Positions 7,462 to 17,088 are shown, numbered from the stretch's first letter. The stretch: DNA of 64,000 nt from Paenibacillus sp. XY044 (GCF_002257645.1 NZ_NQMO01000001.1:1536065-1600064); one strand, 5' to 3'. Notes: generated by a model not told the origin, from the letters alone. Program-made: numbers and translations.

Positions 7462-9297
7462 GTGGGTAGATTTGTCTCGCAATTGCTGAAGGGGTGCTTC
7501 GCCGTTACGCTGCTATGGTTTGGGCTTTTTCCTGGAGTGGGTCATGCGGGCGCTGAGGAGGCGCATCCGGCGGTCGAGTGGTCCAGAGATTACGGAAGCG
7601 ACTCCGAGGGACAGAGCGTGATCCCAACATCAGACGGCGGTTATTTGGCGCTAGGGGGGATTGAAGATGCTGACCTGCCAGGAGGATACGCGTATCAAAA
7701 AGCTTATATTTTGAAGCTGGATGTGAACGGCCAGGTGATGTGGGAGCGCAGGCTCCAGCATAACACGACGAGAAATACGGCATACCGGGCCATTGAGACG
7801 AAAGAAGGCGGGTACTTCGTCATAGGATCATCAACGTCAAACGGCGAACCTCTTGACCAATTGTACGCGATTAAGCTGGATTCAGCAGGAAATGTATTGT
7901 GGGAAAAAATACAAGAAGACGATGGTATCCACAGCTTCCCGAAAAATGTAATCGAAACGGATGACGGCAGCTTTGTGATCGCCGGCGAGGGGATCGTCAG
8001 CTGGCTCGCGTATGAACAAGGATACATTTTAAAACTCGATAGCAATGGAAACACACAGTGGTACAACAAATACCGTTTTACAGGTAACGGCGACTATCTA
8101 AACGATCTGATCCCCGCTACAGACGGCGGTTTTATCGCGGTGGGCCACGCAGGCGAGGTGGAATATGAATCGAAAGAGCAGGACGCGCTGCTGATCATGA
8201 AGATCGATGATGAAGGTAACGTGGTTTGGTCGAAACCTTGGGTCGATCCACAAAGTGGCTGGACGGCCTATTCGATCGTTGCCGCGGAGGATGGGGGTTA
8301 TGCGGTTTTAAGCCGAAAAAGTATCGACAATAAAGACGTGACGCTGCTTTCGAAGATTGATCTCAGCGGGCAGATGCAATGGCAAAAAACGTATCGGGAT
8401 GGCACAAATACCGAATCGTATCCATGTCTGGTCCGTACCAAGGAAGGCTACGCGATGCTTGGAAGTCAACGTTCCTCAAACAGCTTGAATGAGTCGAAAA
8501 CCCAGTACGCCGTGCTGCGTGTCGATGTGAACGGTGACCTTCTCAGCAGGGAGCTGTTTAAAGGACCTCCAATCGTTAGCGTCGGAATGGCGGCGGTAAC
8601 TTCGGATGGTGGGTTTATTTTTCCGGGAACGATTTTGCGGGGAGACGTCAGAAAATTTCAATTGATGAAATTGTCGCCTGCGTCGGACGGACAGCCTGCT
8701 GAGCGTTTGTTGACCGGCATCTCGTTTGCGGTGAATGAAAAGAAATTGAAAGCGGGGACCAATACCTCAACGGTACTGCAGGCCGTATACTCTGACGGAA
8801 CAAAAAGCGATTTATCCAGTGCGGCTGTATACCGTTCTGAAGACAATTCCATCGCGGACATCGACGGTTTGGGCTGGATATCGGGGCATAAACCGGGACA
8901 AACGCATGTCGAAGCAGACTATGCTGGTTTTACGGCAAGGTTGAATATCACCGTTGTTGCAGAGGATACGGACGAATTTGACCCCGTTGACGGCAGCCTT
9001 CGATTGGATTCGGGCGAATATTCGGTTTCGGAAGGATCCCAACTGGACATCAAGGTTTTGTTGTATGACTACAGCACACAAATGCAAACAGACATCACGA
9101 AGCTGGCCGTGTTCAGCAGCGACCGTCCGGATATCGCCGCAGTGGACGAGGAGGGAAACCTGATTGGCCATAAGGCTGGAATGACCCGTATTAATGCGAA
9201 GTACAAAGGGAGCAGCGTCTATGCCAATGTACAGGTCGTCCGGGTAAACCCACAAGCAATCGAGTCCGTGAGGAATACAGACGAGCCGGAATCGTAA
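7462..9297 (+). CDS. Secreted beta-propeller protein with C-terminal Big2 domains
   Basis: The 611-residue protein starts at GTG 7462, seven bases after AAAGGAG, which gives a standard signal peptide ending near GHAGA. Residues ~35-420 contain six to seven blade repeats of the form DGGY...LKLD..G...W. Two bacterial Ig-like (Big2) domains follow, with SVSEGSQLDIKVLL in the second. No enzyme motif, LPXTG anchor or S-layer domain is present. A stalk-domain remnant lies immediately downstream in another frame, suggesting the original protein had a longer C-terminal end. It is likely a surface or secreted binding protein; the ligand is unknown. Confidence 0.75.
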   Translation: MGRFVSQLLKGCFAVTLLWFGLFPGVGHAGAEEAHPAVEWSRDYGSDSEGQSVIPTSDGGYLALGGIEDADLPGGYAYQKAYILKLDVNGQVMWERRLQHNTTRNTAYRAIETKEGGYFVIGSSTSNGEPLDQLYAIKLDSAGNVLWEKIQEDDGIHSFPKNVIETDDGSFVIAGEGIVSWLAYEQGYILKLDSNGNTQWYNKYRFTGNGDYLNDLIPATDGGFIAVGHAGEVEYESKEQDALLIMKIDDEGNVVWSKPWVDPQSGWTAYSIVAAEDGGYAVLSRKSIDNKDVTLLSKIDLSGQMQWQKTYRDGTNTESYPCLVRTKEGYAMLGSQRSSNSLNESKTQYAVLRVDVNGDLLSRELFKGPPIVSVGMAAVTSDGGFIFPGTILRGDVRKFQLMKLSPASDGQPAERLLTGISFAVNEKKLKAGTNTSTVLQAVYSDGTKSDLSSAAVYRSEDNSIADIDGLGWISGHKPGQTHVEADYAGFTARLNITVVAEDTDEFDPVDGSLRLDSGEYSVSEGSQLDIKVLLYDYSTQMQTDITKLAVFSSDRPDIAAVDEEGNLIGHKAGMTRINAKYKGSSVYANVQVVRVNPQAIESVRNTDEPES

Positions 9298-9305
9298 GAA
9301 TTTTT

Positions 9306-9410
9306 GTGTTAAGCGCGACGTCCTACCTGCCGCTCCGTTTTATCAGCGAGTCATTAGGTGCAAGGGCCGAATGGTTCAAGGAGGATAACCGGTTCGCCAT
9401 GACGAAGTAA
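9306..9410 (+). pseudogene. Remnant of a copper-amine-oxidase-like stalk domain
   Basis: Translated from 9306, these 34 codons end in TAA and contain SYLPLRFISESLGARAEW. This matches the conserved core of the stalk domain (PF07833), usually TYVPLRFVSEALGA..W, that ends many Paenibacillus surface proteins. No start codon context, signal peptide or upstream half of the domain is present. It lies 9 bases after the stop of the beta-propeller gene in a different frame. It is best read as the tail of a lost or frameshifted gene. Confidence 0.6.
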
Positions 9411-9482
9411 AAACGATTCCGATTGGCTTTCCGCCTTCTTTTTCCAAAAAACCGTTTATTCTGAACTGGAACGGAGGATCAT

Positions 9483-10337
9483 ATGCACCGTCATCAATCA
9501 TTTGATTTGCTGCTCCACGACGACGAAGAACTGGGAGAGTATCTAGACAGCCCGGTTTCACAACGGGTCACCATCCACGAATGGCCATTATCATGCGTTC
9601 AGCGAATATGCACGGAACAGGGTGGAAGCTACATCTATAAAGTGCAGGCTCCGCCGACGCTTGAGGCACAATTTTATGCTCGTGCTCGATCTCCGCTCAT
9701 GGTATCTGTTCGCGTCATCGAAACGAAGAGTGATACGACGGCCATGTTAATGGAAGAAATAAAGGCACCCCGATTGAACGATATTCCTTTGAAAGAGTCA
9801 GAGGCAGCCGCCATAGCCAATGATCTGACTGAAATGATCGGACGGATCCATGGAGATTTGCCTTTCATGAACGATATCAGTACGGAAGAAGGGTGGACCG
9901 CATATATTGGGGCTGCCCTTGATCAGATTTGCGAATGCATCCACGAGGGCAGCTTCAAGCAAGTGAGCCTCGAACAGGTGAATAAATTGCGCGAGTGGAG
10001 TGAAGCCCCGGCGTTACTTGCCGAAATTCGTTCTCCGTCAGGTCTTGTTCATGCCGATCTCAAAGCGGAAAATGTGCTGGTGACAAACGACGGGTACCGC
10101 GTCCTCGACTGGCAGCGACCGATTCGGGGGCCAATATTGCTTGATGCCGCGACTTTATTAAACTCGTTGGGATTTGACCCTACGCGTTATGTCCCGATCG
10201 GCATTATGCAAATGTATCATTTCCTTCATGTGGCATGGTATGCCCAAGCGGCGAGGAGGTGGGTCCCGCAGGGGAAGCCGTGGTTCGATCGCCTTATTGC
10301 CGATATTGCTCGCGACCTCGAACTGAAGCAGTTCTAA
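9483..10337 (+). CDS. APH/choline-kinase-type phosphotransferase
   Basis: The 284-residue cytoplasmic protein has the C-lobe signature of the aminoglycoside phosphotransferase/protein-kinase-like fold. It carries HADLKAEN (His190, Asp192 as catalytic base, Asn197) and VLDWQRP with the metal-binding Asp209. The N-lobe is less conserved, with an acidic Glu-rich beta region and MLMEEI as a hinge candidate. The family phosphorylates small molecules (aminoglycosides, choline, homoserine, fructosamine); the substrate cannot be assigned, and resistance should not be assumed. ATG 9483 follows ACGGAGGA. It is a single gene ending at a terminator. Confidence 0.8.
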   Translation: MHRHQSFDLLLHDDEELGEYLDSPVSQRVTIHEWPLSCVQRICTEQGGSYIYKVQAPPTLEAQFYARARSPLMVSVRVIETKSDTTAMLMEEIKAPRLNDIPLKESEAAAIANDLTEMIGRIHGDLPFMNDISTEEGWTAYIGAALDQICECIHEGSFKQVSLEQVNKLREWSEAPALLAEIRSPSGLVHADLKAENVLVTNDGYRVLDWQRPIRGPILLDAATLLNSLGFDPTRYVPIGIMQMYHFLHVAWYAQAARRWVPQGKPWFDRLIADIARDLELKQF

Positions 10338-10354
10338 GTTATTCTGACGCGTTG

Positions 10355-10400
10355 AAAGCCACCTCTTGCAAGGCGTGAGGCATTGAAGAGGCGGCTTTTT
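10355..10400 (+). terminator. Intrinsic terminator after the APH-like gene
   Basis: AAAGCCACCTCTT pairs with AAGAGGCGGCTTT across one mismatch and is followed by a T run near 10396-10400. Confidence 0.85.
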
Positions 10401-10600
10401 ATGTTCCTGAATACATGCGCCGCTCGGAGCCATGAAAATATGAAAAACTTGACTCCAAAACGAGAATAATCCTTAACCAATCGTACAATAGCAGACCCTA
10501 TAATAATACTTGTCATAAACAATCTTGAGCCGTGGACGGTTAAAGCATAGGGGATATATCGTACAGAATGTTCTTTGCGGGGGTTAAGGAGGAGTTATAC

Positions 10601-12613
10601 ATGAAAATAAGACGTGGGCATTTTCGGGCAGCGTCACTGCTGGTCCTATTGGCAGCCGCTCTTACAGGATGTGCAAAAGGGGCTGAACCAACAACAGCCT
10701 CGCTGTCTACAGCCGATGTTCCTGTTCAGCTGCAGCAGGGAAAGGCGCTCAAATGGAACGGGAATATTTCGTATGATCTTCCGGTCATCGATTTCGTCGA
10801 CTCCAAAACGGGATTTGCTGTCAAAGAGCGCTCTGACGCTCACCTGAGGCTGCTGTCTACTCATGACGGCGGAACGCATTGGCAGGAACGGGATCTGCCT
10901 GGAGAGTATGTACGCAGCCTGGATTTCATCAACGCCAAAACCGGGTACGCTTTGGCCGAAGAAAACTGTTCCAGCAGCGTAGGGCAGCTTCAGTGCAAAC
11001 AGATCAGCCTGCTGAAAACCGGCGACGGCGGCAGGACCTGGAATACAAAGTGGAAGTCCGAATCCCAAGAGGACCACTCCCAAGGCAACCCCATTCTACG
11101 GATGTTGTCGTTTGTGAATGAGGCAGACGGCGCGATGCTCGTGAACGGCCGCTTGTTTCTCACACAGGATGGGGGGGCTCATTTTCATACGGCTGTGTTT
11201 GGAATCAAGGACTTCAAACCGATCAGCGCCAGTTTTCCGAAAGCCGGGACCGGCTATGTAGTCGGTACTGTCGGCAAGGATGATGGCAAGCTTGTCGTCG
11301 TAAAGACCAGCAATGCCGGGCGAACATGGTCTACACAGCTGGATATCTCAGCGAAGAATACTCCTTTGTCCGCATTTCAAATCCAGTTTGCGAGTGGAAA
11401 TACCGGATGGCTGCTGACGAATGAGAAGGGGACGCTGAGCGGAGACATCTACCGTACCGTTGACGGAGGTAATCATTGGACTAAAATGAGTACACAGCGG
11501 ACGGGACGTCCTTATGTAAGTGGCATTCAGCTGATCGACGGGAATACAGGCGTGATTTCGCTGCATCCAGGCGCGGGACCGGTCGAAGGAGGCATTTGGC
11601 TGACGAAGGACGGTGGCCGCAGCTTTACCGGCGTTAGCAAGGCGGTGGCGGTAAATCAGGTACAAATGGTATCGTCTAAGGAAATTTGGGCTGCAGTCGA
11701 TGGGATGAATGGCTCCGATTTTCTCATTCGCTCGAATGATGGGGGAATGAGCTGGCAGGAGTCTTACCCCTTATCCGAGCCGTATGGCAGACCGACGGAG
11801 GACATGGCTTTTATCGATCGTCAGCTCGGATTTGGCATCGGGACCCAGCTGGACAGCGGGAAGATACTGAATACGACCGACGGTGGGGCGAGCTGGAAGA
11901 TCATCGCTTCCCTGGATTCTTATATCCGGTTGGAGAAAATCAGCTTTGTTAATGAGAAAGAAGGCTTCCTCATGGCATTCCGGGAAAAAGGACCCTATCA
12001 TGTTTTACTGAAAACCCAGGACGGCGGGCTCACCTGGCATGAAGTGCCCAGTGAATCGCTGAGCAAGCTGGGGATAGCCGACGTTTCCGCCTTCCGCTTT
12101 TTTGACACAAATCACGGCGTCTTGTTCGCCACAGGAGAAGGAAAAACGATTTACCGCACCTCAGACGGCGGGAAGACCTGGAGTAAAACGCTGCTAAGCA
12201 AAGAGAGTGGTTCAGAGATGAAGGTGTACCTGACGTCCTTTTCCAGCGGATGGTTGCTGAAGCAGACGGACACTAGGGGGAATATGGAGCTGATTCGCTT
12301 CGGGGCGGACCATTCGGCGCAGACCGTTTTGACTCTCGACAAGGACTGGTACCCGGACGCGGTCTATTTTGGTGATGAAGCGCACGGGTATATGCTTTTT
12401 GAAGATTTTGAAGCCAACGACGGTGTGATCACTCGGCTCCTGACGACCGCTGATGGGGGCCTCACCTGGACGGATCATCCTTTTCCTGCTGATGCGGAGC
12501 TGGTAGACGTGCGATCGATCGGCTTCTCCGATCCGCAGCATGGCTGGATTCAGTTCCTGCAAGGAACTGCCGTAACGACTGATGGCGGGGTCAGCTGGAC
12601 CGTGCTGCAGTGA
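10601..12613 (+). CDS. Asp-box (BNR/Ycf48-like) beta-propeller lipoprotein
   Basis: The 670-residue protein starts at ATG 10601 after AAGGAGGAG. It has a lipoprotein signal with lipobox LTGC (Cys about residue 25). The mature part carries about twelve Asp-box motifs such as STHDGGTHW, YRTVDGGNHW, LKTQDGGLTW and VTTDGGVSW, spaced 45-60 residues, so it likely folds as one or two propellers like Ycf48 or sortilin. No sialidase catalytic residues (Arg triad, RIP motif) are apparent, so an enzyme role is unlikely. A TATAAT box at 10499-10504 may belong to its promoter, though no good -35 is seen. Confidence 0.8.
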   Translation: MKIRRGHFRAASLLVLLAAALTGCAKGAEPTTASLSTADVPVQLQQGKALKWNGNISYDLPVIDFVDSKTGFAVKERSDAHLRLLSTHDGGTHWQERDLPGEYVRSLDFINAKTGYALAEENCSSSVGQLQCKQISLLKTGDGGRTWNTKWKSESQEDHSQGNPILRMLSFVNEADGAMLVNGRLFLTQDGGAHFHTAVFGIKDFKPISASFPKAGTGYVVGTVGKDDGKLVVVKTSNAGRTWSTQLDISAKNTPLSAFQIQFASGNTGWLLTNEKGTLSGDIYRTVDGGNHWTKMSTQRTGRPYVSGIQLIDGNTGVISLHPGAGPVEGGIWLTKDGGRSFTGVSKAVAVNQVQMVSSKEIWAAVDGMNGSDFLIRSNDGGMSWQESYPLSEPYGRPTEDMAFIDRQLGFGIGTQLDSGKILNTTDGGASWKIIASLDSYIRLEKISFVNEKEGFLMAFREKGPYHVLLKTQDGGLTWHEVPSESLSKLGIADVSAFRFFDTNHGVLFATGEGKTIYRTSDGGKTWSKTLLSKESGSEMKVYLTSFSSGWLLKQTDTRGNMELIRFGADHSAQTVLTLDKDWYPDAVYFGDEAHGYMLFEDFEANDGVITRLLTTADGGLTWTDHPFPADAELVDVRSIGFSDPQHGWIQFLQGTAVTTDGGVSWTVLQ

Positions 12614-12666
12614 GGATTGCAAAGGCTAGCAGGATATTGAAGTAGCTGAGAACATGACTGCATCTG

Positions 12667-12693
12667 CTGCCGCCCAATCGGCGGCTTTTTTTT
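12667..12693 (+). terminator. Intrinsic terminator
   Basis: GCCGCC (12669-12674) and GGCGGC (12680-12685) enclose CAATC and are followed by eight Ts. Confidence 0.9.
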
Positions 12694-12752
12694 ATCCATC
12701 GATTGCACTAAAATGTAAAGAAATCCAATGAGGAGGAGGGGGAGCGCGGTAT

Positions 12753-12965
12753 ATGAAACCATTGCCGACCATTCCATTAGACAGGCTGCTGTTACGTCTT
12801 TTTTGCCTAAATGACGCCAAGGCCGTTCAGCAATCGGGTAAAGTGATGACCAAGTTGGGTATGAAATATGAAGGTACGTTAAGACAGCATGCTAAAAAGT
12901 GGGGGAAGTACGAGGATCTTGTATATTACGGACTGTTGAAGGAAGAGTATCTTTCAATGAAATGA
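12753..12965 (+). pseudogene. GNAT acetyltransferase with internal in-frame deletion
   Basis: The 70-codon frame joins both ends of a RimJ-type N-acetyltransferase. The N terminus IPLDRLLLRLFCLNDAKAVQ matches the usual LETERLxLRxxxxxDA start, and the rest (GKVMTKLGMKYEGTLRQ, WGKYEDLVYYGLLKEEY) matches the C-terminal end. A normal family member has ~170-185 residues; here the acetyl-CoA-binding core (Q/RxxGxG/A) is absent. About 110 residues were probably lost by one deletion near codon 27. The reading frame is intact, so a short product could be made but should be inactive. Confidence 0.7.
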
Positions 12966-13002
12966 CCGGCAGCGGTGCACATGCTGCGTGACCGACTGCC
13001 GG
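12966..13002 (-). terminator. Possible terminator of the minus-strand regulator operon
   Basis: CCGGCAG (12966-12972) pairs with CTGCCGG (12996-13002) with a further 3-bp extension. On the minus strand the stem is followed by TCATTTCATT, a poor T tract. Confidence 0.4.
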
Positions 13003-13052
13003 AACTACCAAAACAGATGACCTGATTTTTCGTTGATAAGAGGGACGCGCTG

Positions 13053-14558
13053 CTATCTGTTGACTGAACGCCATGCATCTAGCTGCCTCTGCACCTCTTT
13101 CCGCACGTCATCGATGCCTGCCTGTTTCAGTTCATGATTAAACTTGGGGAGGATCGATCCCACATCGACGGAGCCCGTCATCAGACTGGGGTAATATTTC
13201 TGCCAGACCATCTCGATGCGATCGGTTTGAGCAGTCATCTTGGAAAGATCGGGCGTAAAACCGAGCACGGTGGATTTGACGACTCCGGCGTTATATTGAC
13301 GGAATTGCTCCCATTTATCGAGGGGATCCGGGTAGTCGCCGCCCATCGTATTCAGGATGAACCAATTCCCCTGAGTATACTGTACTCCAGCGTAACGGGA
13401 AGATGCATCGGCTCCATCTTTGTCTTTTACGGAGATGGGGACAACCTGCCCTTTGTCATCAAGCGTGTAGTGCACGCCCTCTATACCATAATTAAATAAG
13501 TTTCGAATTTCCGAATCCGTATTGAGCAAATTCAAAAACTTAATGCTCTCGGCGGGGTGCTTGGTGTTCGCGTTCACCGCCATAATTCCTCCCCGGACCG
13601 ACTCCGTGGTGACGACGCTGGGAGTGACGGGATTCGCCACAATCTTGTAGCCGCGATCCTTACTCCAGGTCGTCTCCGAGAGGGGACCGCCGCCGGAGGA
13701 TTTCCAGAATACTTTAGCACCCCGCTTTAAGCCTCCGGGCTCTCGCAGCGCAGCGTCCTTGTTAATGAAGCCTTCTTTGTAATATCGGCGCATCGTATCC
13801 AGAATCTGCCGCGCTTCCTTGGTTTCGAATATATTGACGACCGCGGCGTTCGGGTCCAGCGATTTGATCATTAAAGGAATTTTGTTGTTCATGATGTACT
13901 CATAACCAGCGAGAGCGAAGAAGTTGTGCGCATCCCGATCGAGCTCCATGGGTACGTAATCCGGTTCGTTCTCTTGAATCATTCGAAGAAGAGGCTCAAG
14001 CGATTCCAGCGTATCGTATTTGGTGATGTCGATATGGTATTTATCCACGATGGAGGCAGGGTACATCCATTGATCGCGCACCGCTAACTCTTTGTTGGTC
14101 GGAACGCCGTATATGCCGCCGTCGTTCATGCGTACACCCTGCCAGAAGATCGGATCAACGGCATCGTACATCTCCTTGCCCAGCCCTTGAAGGTAGTCGT
14201 CCAGCCGCAGCCAGGCTCCTCGGATTGCCGTGGGGGCATAATCAGGAACATAAGCGATATCGAATGGACTGCCGGCGGATATGAGCGTATGCAGCCGGTC
14301 TTCATATTCTTGCCAACCGACCTTGATGTAAGTGACGGTTACGCCGATTTTGGGCGCCATGATTTCGTTGATCTTATCGTTGACGAGCTGTAAATCCTTA
14401 TCGGGTTCTCCGATCGTATAATAAATCAAATTGACCGGATCGCCGTCATGGGGATCGTTATCTTGGCTAGTTTGACGGAAGCAGCCGGTCGACGATACGA
14501 GCAGCAGAATCAGAGAAAGGGTCGTTAAGAGTAACTTGCGTCCATATTTCATTACCAT
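13053..14558 (-). CDS. Extracellular solute-binding lipoprotein (LplA/YtcQ-like), second copy
   Basis: The 501-residue protein has a lipoprotein signal with lipobox STGC (Cys about 26). The fold is that of large family 1 binding proteins of Paenibacillaceae (VNLIYYTIGEPDKD strand, ITKYDTLESLEPLL). The C-terminal DUF3502-type region contains LGFTPDLSKM and ends in RQLDAWRS. It is the last gene after kinase and response regulator, separated by 30 bases. Because the permease operon upstream has its own binding protein, this copy may deliver ligand to the same permeases or act as co-sensor with the YesM-type kinase. The GGAGG ribosome site is 6 bases before ATG 14558. Confidence 0.88.
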   Translation of the reverse strand: MVMKYGRKLLLTTLSLILLLVSSTGCFRQTSQDNDPHDGDPVNLIYYTIGEPDKDLQLVNDKINEIMAPKIGVTVTYIKVGWQEYEDRLHTLISAGSPFDIAYVPDYAPTAIRGAWLRLDDYLQGLGKEMYDAVDPIFWQGVRMNDGGIYGVPTNKELAVRDQWMYPASIVDKYHIDITKYDTLESLEPLLRMIQENEPDYVPMELDRDAHNFFALAGYEYIMNNKIPLMIKSLDPNAAVVNIFETKEARQILDTMRRYYKEGFINKDAALREPGGLKRGAKVFWKSSGGGPLSETTWSKDRGYKIVANPVTPSVVTTESVRGGIMAVNANTKHPAESIKFLNLLNTDSEIRNLFNYGIEGVHYTLDDKGQVVPISVKDKDGADASSRYAGVQYTQGNWFILNTMGGDYPDPLDKWEQFRQYNAGVVKSTVLGFTPDLSKMTAQTDRIEMVWQKYYPSLMTGSVDVGSILPKFNHELKQAGIDDVRKEVQRQLDAWRSVNR

Positions 14559-14588
14559 CGGGAGCCTCCTTTCTGAAGCATACGCTGC

Positions 14589-15350
14589 CTAAGCCTTTCC
14601 CCGCAGCTCTGAAGGAGATTTTCCGAAAAAGCTTTGAAAGTGCGTATAGAAATAATTGAGATTGTTGTAGCCAACGGAAAACGCGATGTAAGATATTTTC
14701 TCATCGGTCGAACGGATTCGGTCCTCCGCCAGCAGCATCCGGTATGCCATAAGGTACTCCGAAAATTTCATTCCGGTTTCTTTAAGAAACAACTGTCCCA
14801 GGTAAGTACTGTTCATCTGGAAACGCTCCGCCACAGATTTTAACGTAATATTCTGGGCGTACTCCATCTTGATCATGAGCAAAATGCGATTGACCAGTTT
14901 GGATAAGTGGGCGTATTGAACCCCTAATACGGGATCCCTGTTCAAGTCTTCGCTGTTCTTATTGCCGATCGTACCGTTCAGATCCTCGACAATAATCTTT
15001 TCAATGACTTGCTGCAGTTTTGTGCGCTCAACCGGTTTGAGGAGATAGTCTTTGACGCCGCAGCGTATGGCTTCCTGCGCATACTTAAACTCACTGTATC
15101 CGCTCATAATAATGTATTTTGTGGGGATTTTAAATTCGTTGAGCCTGCCGATCGCTTCATACCCGAGGGTTTTGCCGATGCAGACATCAAAGATGGCCAC
15201 GTCCGGCTGCAGGTCAACCACTTTGGACATCGCTTCCTCCGTCGTTTCACACGTTTCAATGCGGCCGAACCCGTATTGGTTCCAATCTAAAATCCGTTTC
15301 ATTCCCTCCAAAATTTGAGGTTCGTCATCCACAATCATCAATTTGTACAT
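14589..15350 (-). CDS. YesN-type response regulator (receiver + AraC HTH)
   Basis: The 253-residue protein has a receiver domain (Asp8-Asp9, phospho-acceptor Asp55, Lys in YLLKPV) and a C-terminal AraC/XylS double helix-turn-helix (ITLKSVAERFQMNSTYLGQ and ISYIAFSVGYNNLNYF). At ~250 residues it is shorter than the ~500-residue YesN proteins that carry a middle domain, such as the one at 35267. Its start overlaps the end of the kinase gene by 26 bases, showing translational coupling. It probably activates the adjacent transporter operon. ATG 15350 follows AGAGGTGA. Confidence 0.92.
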   Translation of the reverse strand: MYKLMIVDDEPQILEGMKRILDWNQYGFGRIETCETTEEAMSKVVDLQPDVAIFDVCIGKTLGYEAIGRLNEFKIPTKYIIMSGYSEFKYAQEAIRCGVKDYLLKPVERTKLQQVIEKIIVEDLNGTIGNKNSEDLNRDPVLGVQYAHLSKLVNRILLMIKMEYAQNITLKSVAERFQMNSTYLGQLFLKETGMKFSEYLMAYRMLLAEDRIRSTDEKISYIAFSVGYNNLNYFYTHFQSFFGKSPSELRGKA

Positions 15351-17088
15351 GTTCAATCACCTCTTTTGAGATCCGTACCACAATCTTGACCCCGGCTTCT
15401 TCGTTATTCGCAATTTCGATCGTAAAGTCTTCTCCGTAGAAGAAATTCAGCCGTGTGTACACATTGCGAAGCCCGATACTTCCGGAAGAAGCGTCATCCT
15501 GGTTAAACAGCTTGCGCCGAACGGTATTTAATCGCTCTGCCGGGATGCCCCGCCCGTTGTCCACGAATTCAAGCACATAACCGTCATCGGCTTCCCAGCC
15601 ATTGACGACATACAGATTAAACTCATGACCGGCATCAAAGCCATGAATAAAGAAATTTTCTGCGAGAGGCTGCATCCAAAATTTCACGGTTGGGATCGAA
15701 AGGAGAACCGGCTCGACATTGACTTGATAGTAAAAACGTCCCGGATACTTAAATTCCATGATCTCCAAATACTTCTGCAGGAGTTCCAGCTCGCTGGCAA
15801 TCGAAATGATATTTTCCTTTTTAACGATTTCGCGGTAGAGCGTCCCTAAAGTCGCAATGGCGTCAGCGGTGTCTGTGTCCCGATTGACAAGAGCCGTAGA
15901 GCGGATCACCTCCAGCGTATTGTATAGGAAGTGCGGGTTAATCTGGTTCTGAAGCGCTTTCATTTCGGTTTCCTGCTGTTTTATTTTCAGCAAATATTCA
16001 TTGCGGATGTACTTATCCAGCTGCTGAATCATATCATCCAATTCCCTGGCGATCATGCCGTATTCGTTTCTCCGGTACCGGGCAGGGCGGCTCGTCGTAA
16101 AATTGGCCGTTTTGACACGCCCGATCGATTGAATGATCCGGTGCAGGAAGAGAGCATCATCCCGCAAATTATAGACAATGAGCAGCAGTACGCTGACCAT
16201 CGCGGCCAGCACAATCAGGAAGAGGGTGATCAGCATTCCGGCGTGCTGACGAATCAGCGTGGCCAAATCGATGATGCTGACGAATTTAAAATTGAACTTG
16301 GTCGAGGAGAAGGAGACAAAAAAAATCGGCTTCCATAATCCTCTTGAAATGATGCCGTGCGTTCGTCCATTTGCCGCAGCGAGGCGAGAAATTTGATCGA
16401 TATCTTGGTCGTGTCCGCTTCCGATCAGGTAAATATCGCCGGCAGCACTGACGGCCGCAGCTTCGCCAACCCGGAAATTTTGGACCGATTTGAAGATTTG
16501 CTCACTGCTGACCAAGAAGCGCAGCTCTCCGAATTCCTGAGAGCCCAGGATGGGATCCGACAGTTTCTTGCGATATACGAAACCTTTCGAAATGGTATCG
16601 CGAAAGGCCTCATCCTTATTCGGAAGTCCGAACGTGTAACTGGCGATGCCGTTATCGTTAAATCGCACCACATTGCCGTATTCGCCGGTGTGCAGGCTAA
16701 TCTGCGTGATTTCGCCTTGCGCCCAGCTGTACAAGTAGGTTTTCAGATCCTCCGGAAAGGAAACCAGCGGCTGCGAGTAGACGCTGTGATTCAGCCTGCT
16801 CGTCAAGTACCCTTCAGCACTGCTGCTGGAAAAGCTCTTGGCATCGTCCAACAGACCCTGATTAGAGTAAATCCGCTGCATGTAAGCCTCGATCCGGTCG
16901 GCGTCATACTGCAGTTCATTCTCCACACGGGAGAAAGCGTTCGCCGCCTCAATCCGGGCATTGCCTACCCACTGGTTCAGCAGCATAGCACAGGTCAGCG
17001 TGCCCAGTGTGAGTCCTATGCTCACAACGAAGATGACATAGGCGATAAACTTGTGGCGGTAAATTTTGATTTGTAAAAAAGAGCCCAT
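15325..17088 (-). CDS. YesM-type sensor histidine kinase
   Basis: The 587-residue membrane kinase has TM1 at about residues 12-36, an extracytoplasmic sensor domain (~37-275), TM2 (~277-300), then a HAMP-like linker and a His_kinase/HATPase module of the LytS/YesM class. The H box includes NQINPHFLYNTLEVIRS, and the ATP-binding region has FVDNGRGIP and GSIGLRNVYTRL. It should sense an external sugar-type ligand or the binding protein and phosphorylate the regulator at 14589. The start has GAGGTGA upstream. Two 20-bp direct repeats lie 52-92 bases before the start. Confidence 0.92.
   Translation of the reverse strand: MGSFLQIKIYRHKFIAYVIFVVSIGLTLGTLTCAMLLNQWVGNARIEAANAFSRVENELQYDADRIEAYMQRIYSNQGLLDDAKSFSSSSAEGYLTSRLNHSVYSQPLVSFPEDLKTYLYSWAQGEITQISLHTGEYGNVVRFNDNGIASYTFGLPNKDEAFRDTISKGFVYRKKLSDPILGSQEFGELRFLVSSEQIFKSVQNFRVGEAAAVSAAGDIYLIGSGHDQDIDQISRLAAANGRTHGIISRGLWKPIFFVSFSSTKFNFKFVSIIDLATLIRQHAGMLITLFLIVLAAMVSVLLLIVYNLRDDALFLHRIIQSIGRVKTANFTTSRPARYRRNEYGMIARELDDMIQQLDKYIRNEYLLKIKQQETEMKALQNQINPHFLYNTLEVIRSTALVNRDTDTADAIATLGTLYREIVKKENIISIASELELLQKYLEIMEFKYPGRFYYQVNVEPVLLSIPTVKFWMQPLAENFFIHGFDAGHEFNLYVVNGWEADDGYVLEFVDNGRGIPAERLNTVRRKLFNQDDASSGSIGLRNVYTRLNFFYGEDFTIEIANNEEAGVKIVVRISKEVIEHVQIDDCG

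Noticed and set aside
9483..10337. APH-like gene as an aminoglycoside resistance gene
   Set aside because: The kinase motifs are shared by many small-molecule kinases, and nothing in the context or sequence points to aminoglycosides.
16357..17076. A 239-codon plus-strand frame inside the YesM kinase gene
   Set aside because: It lies entirely antisense to a clear histidine kinase, has no ribosome site and encodes no recognisable protein.
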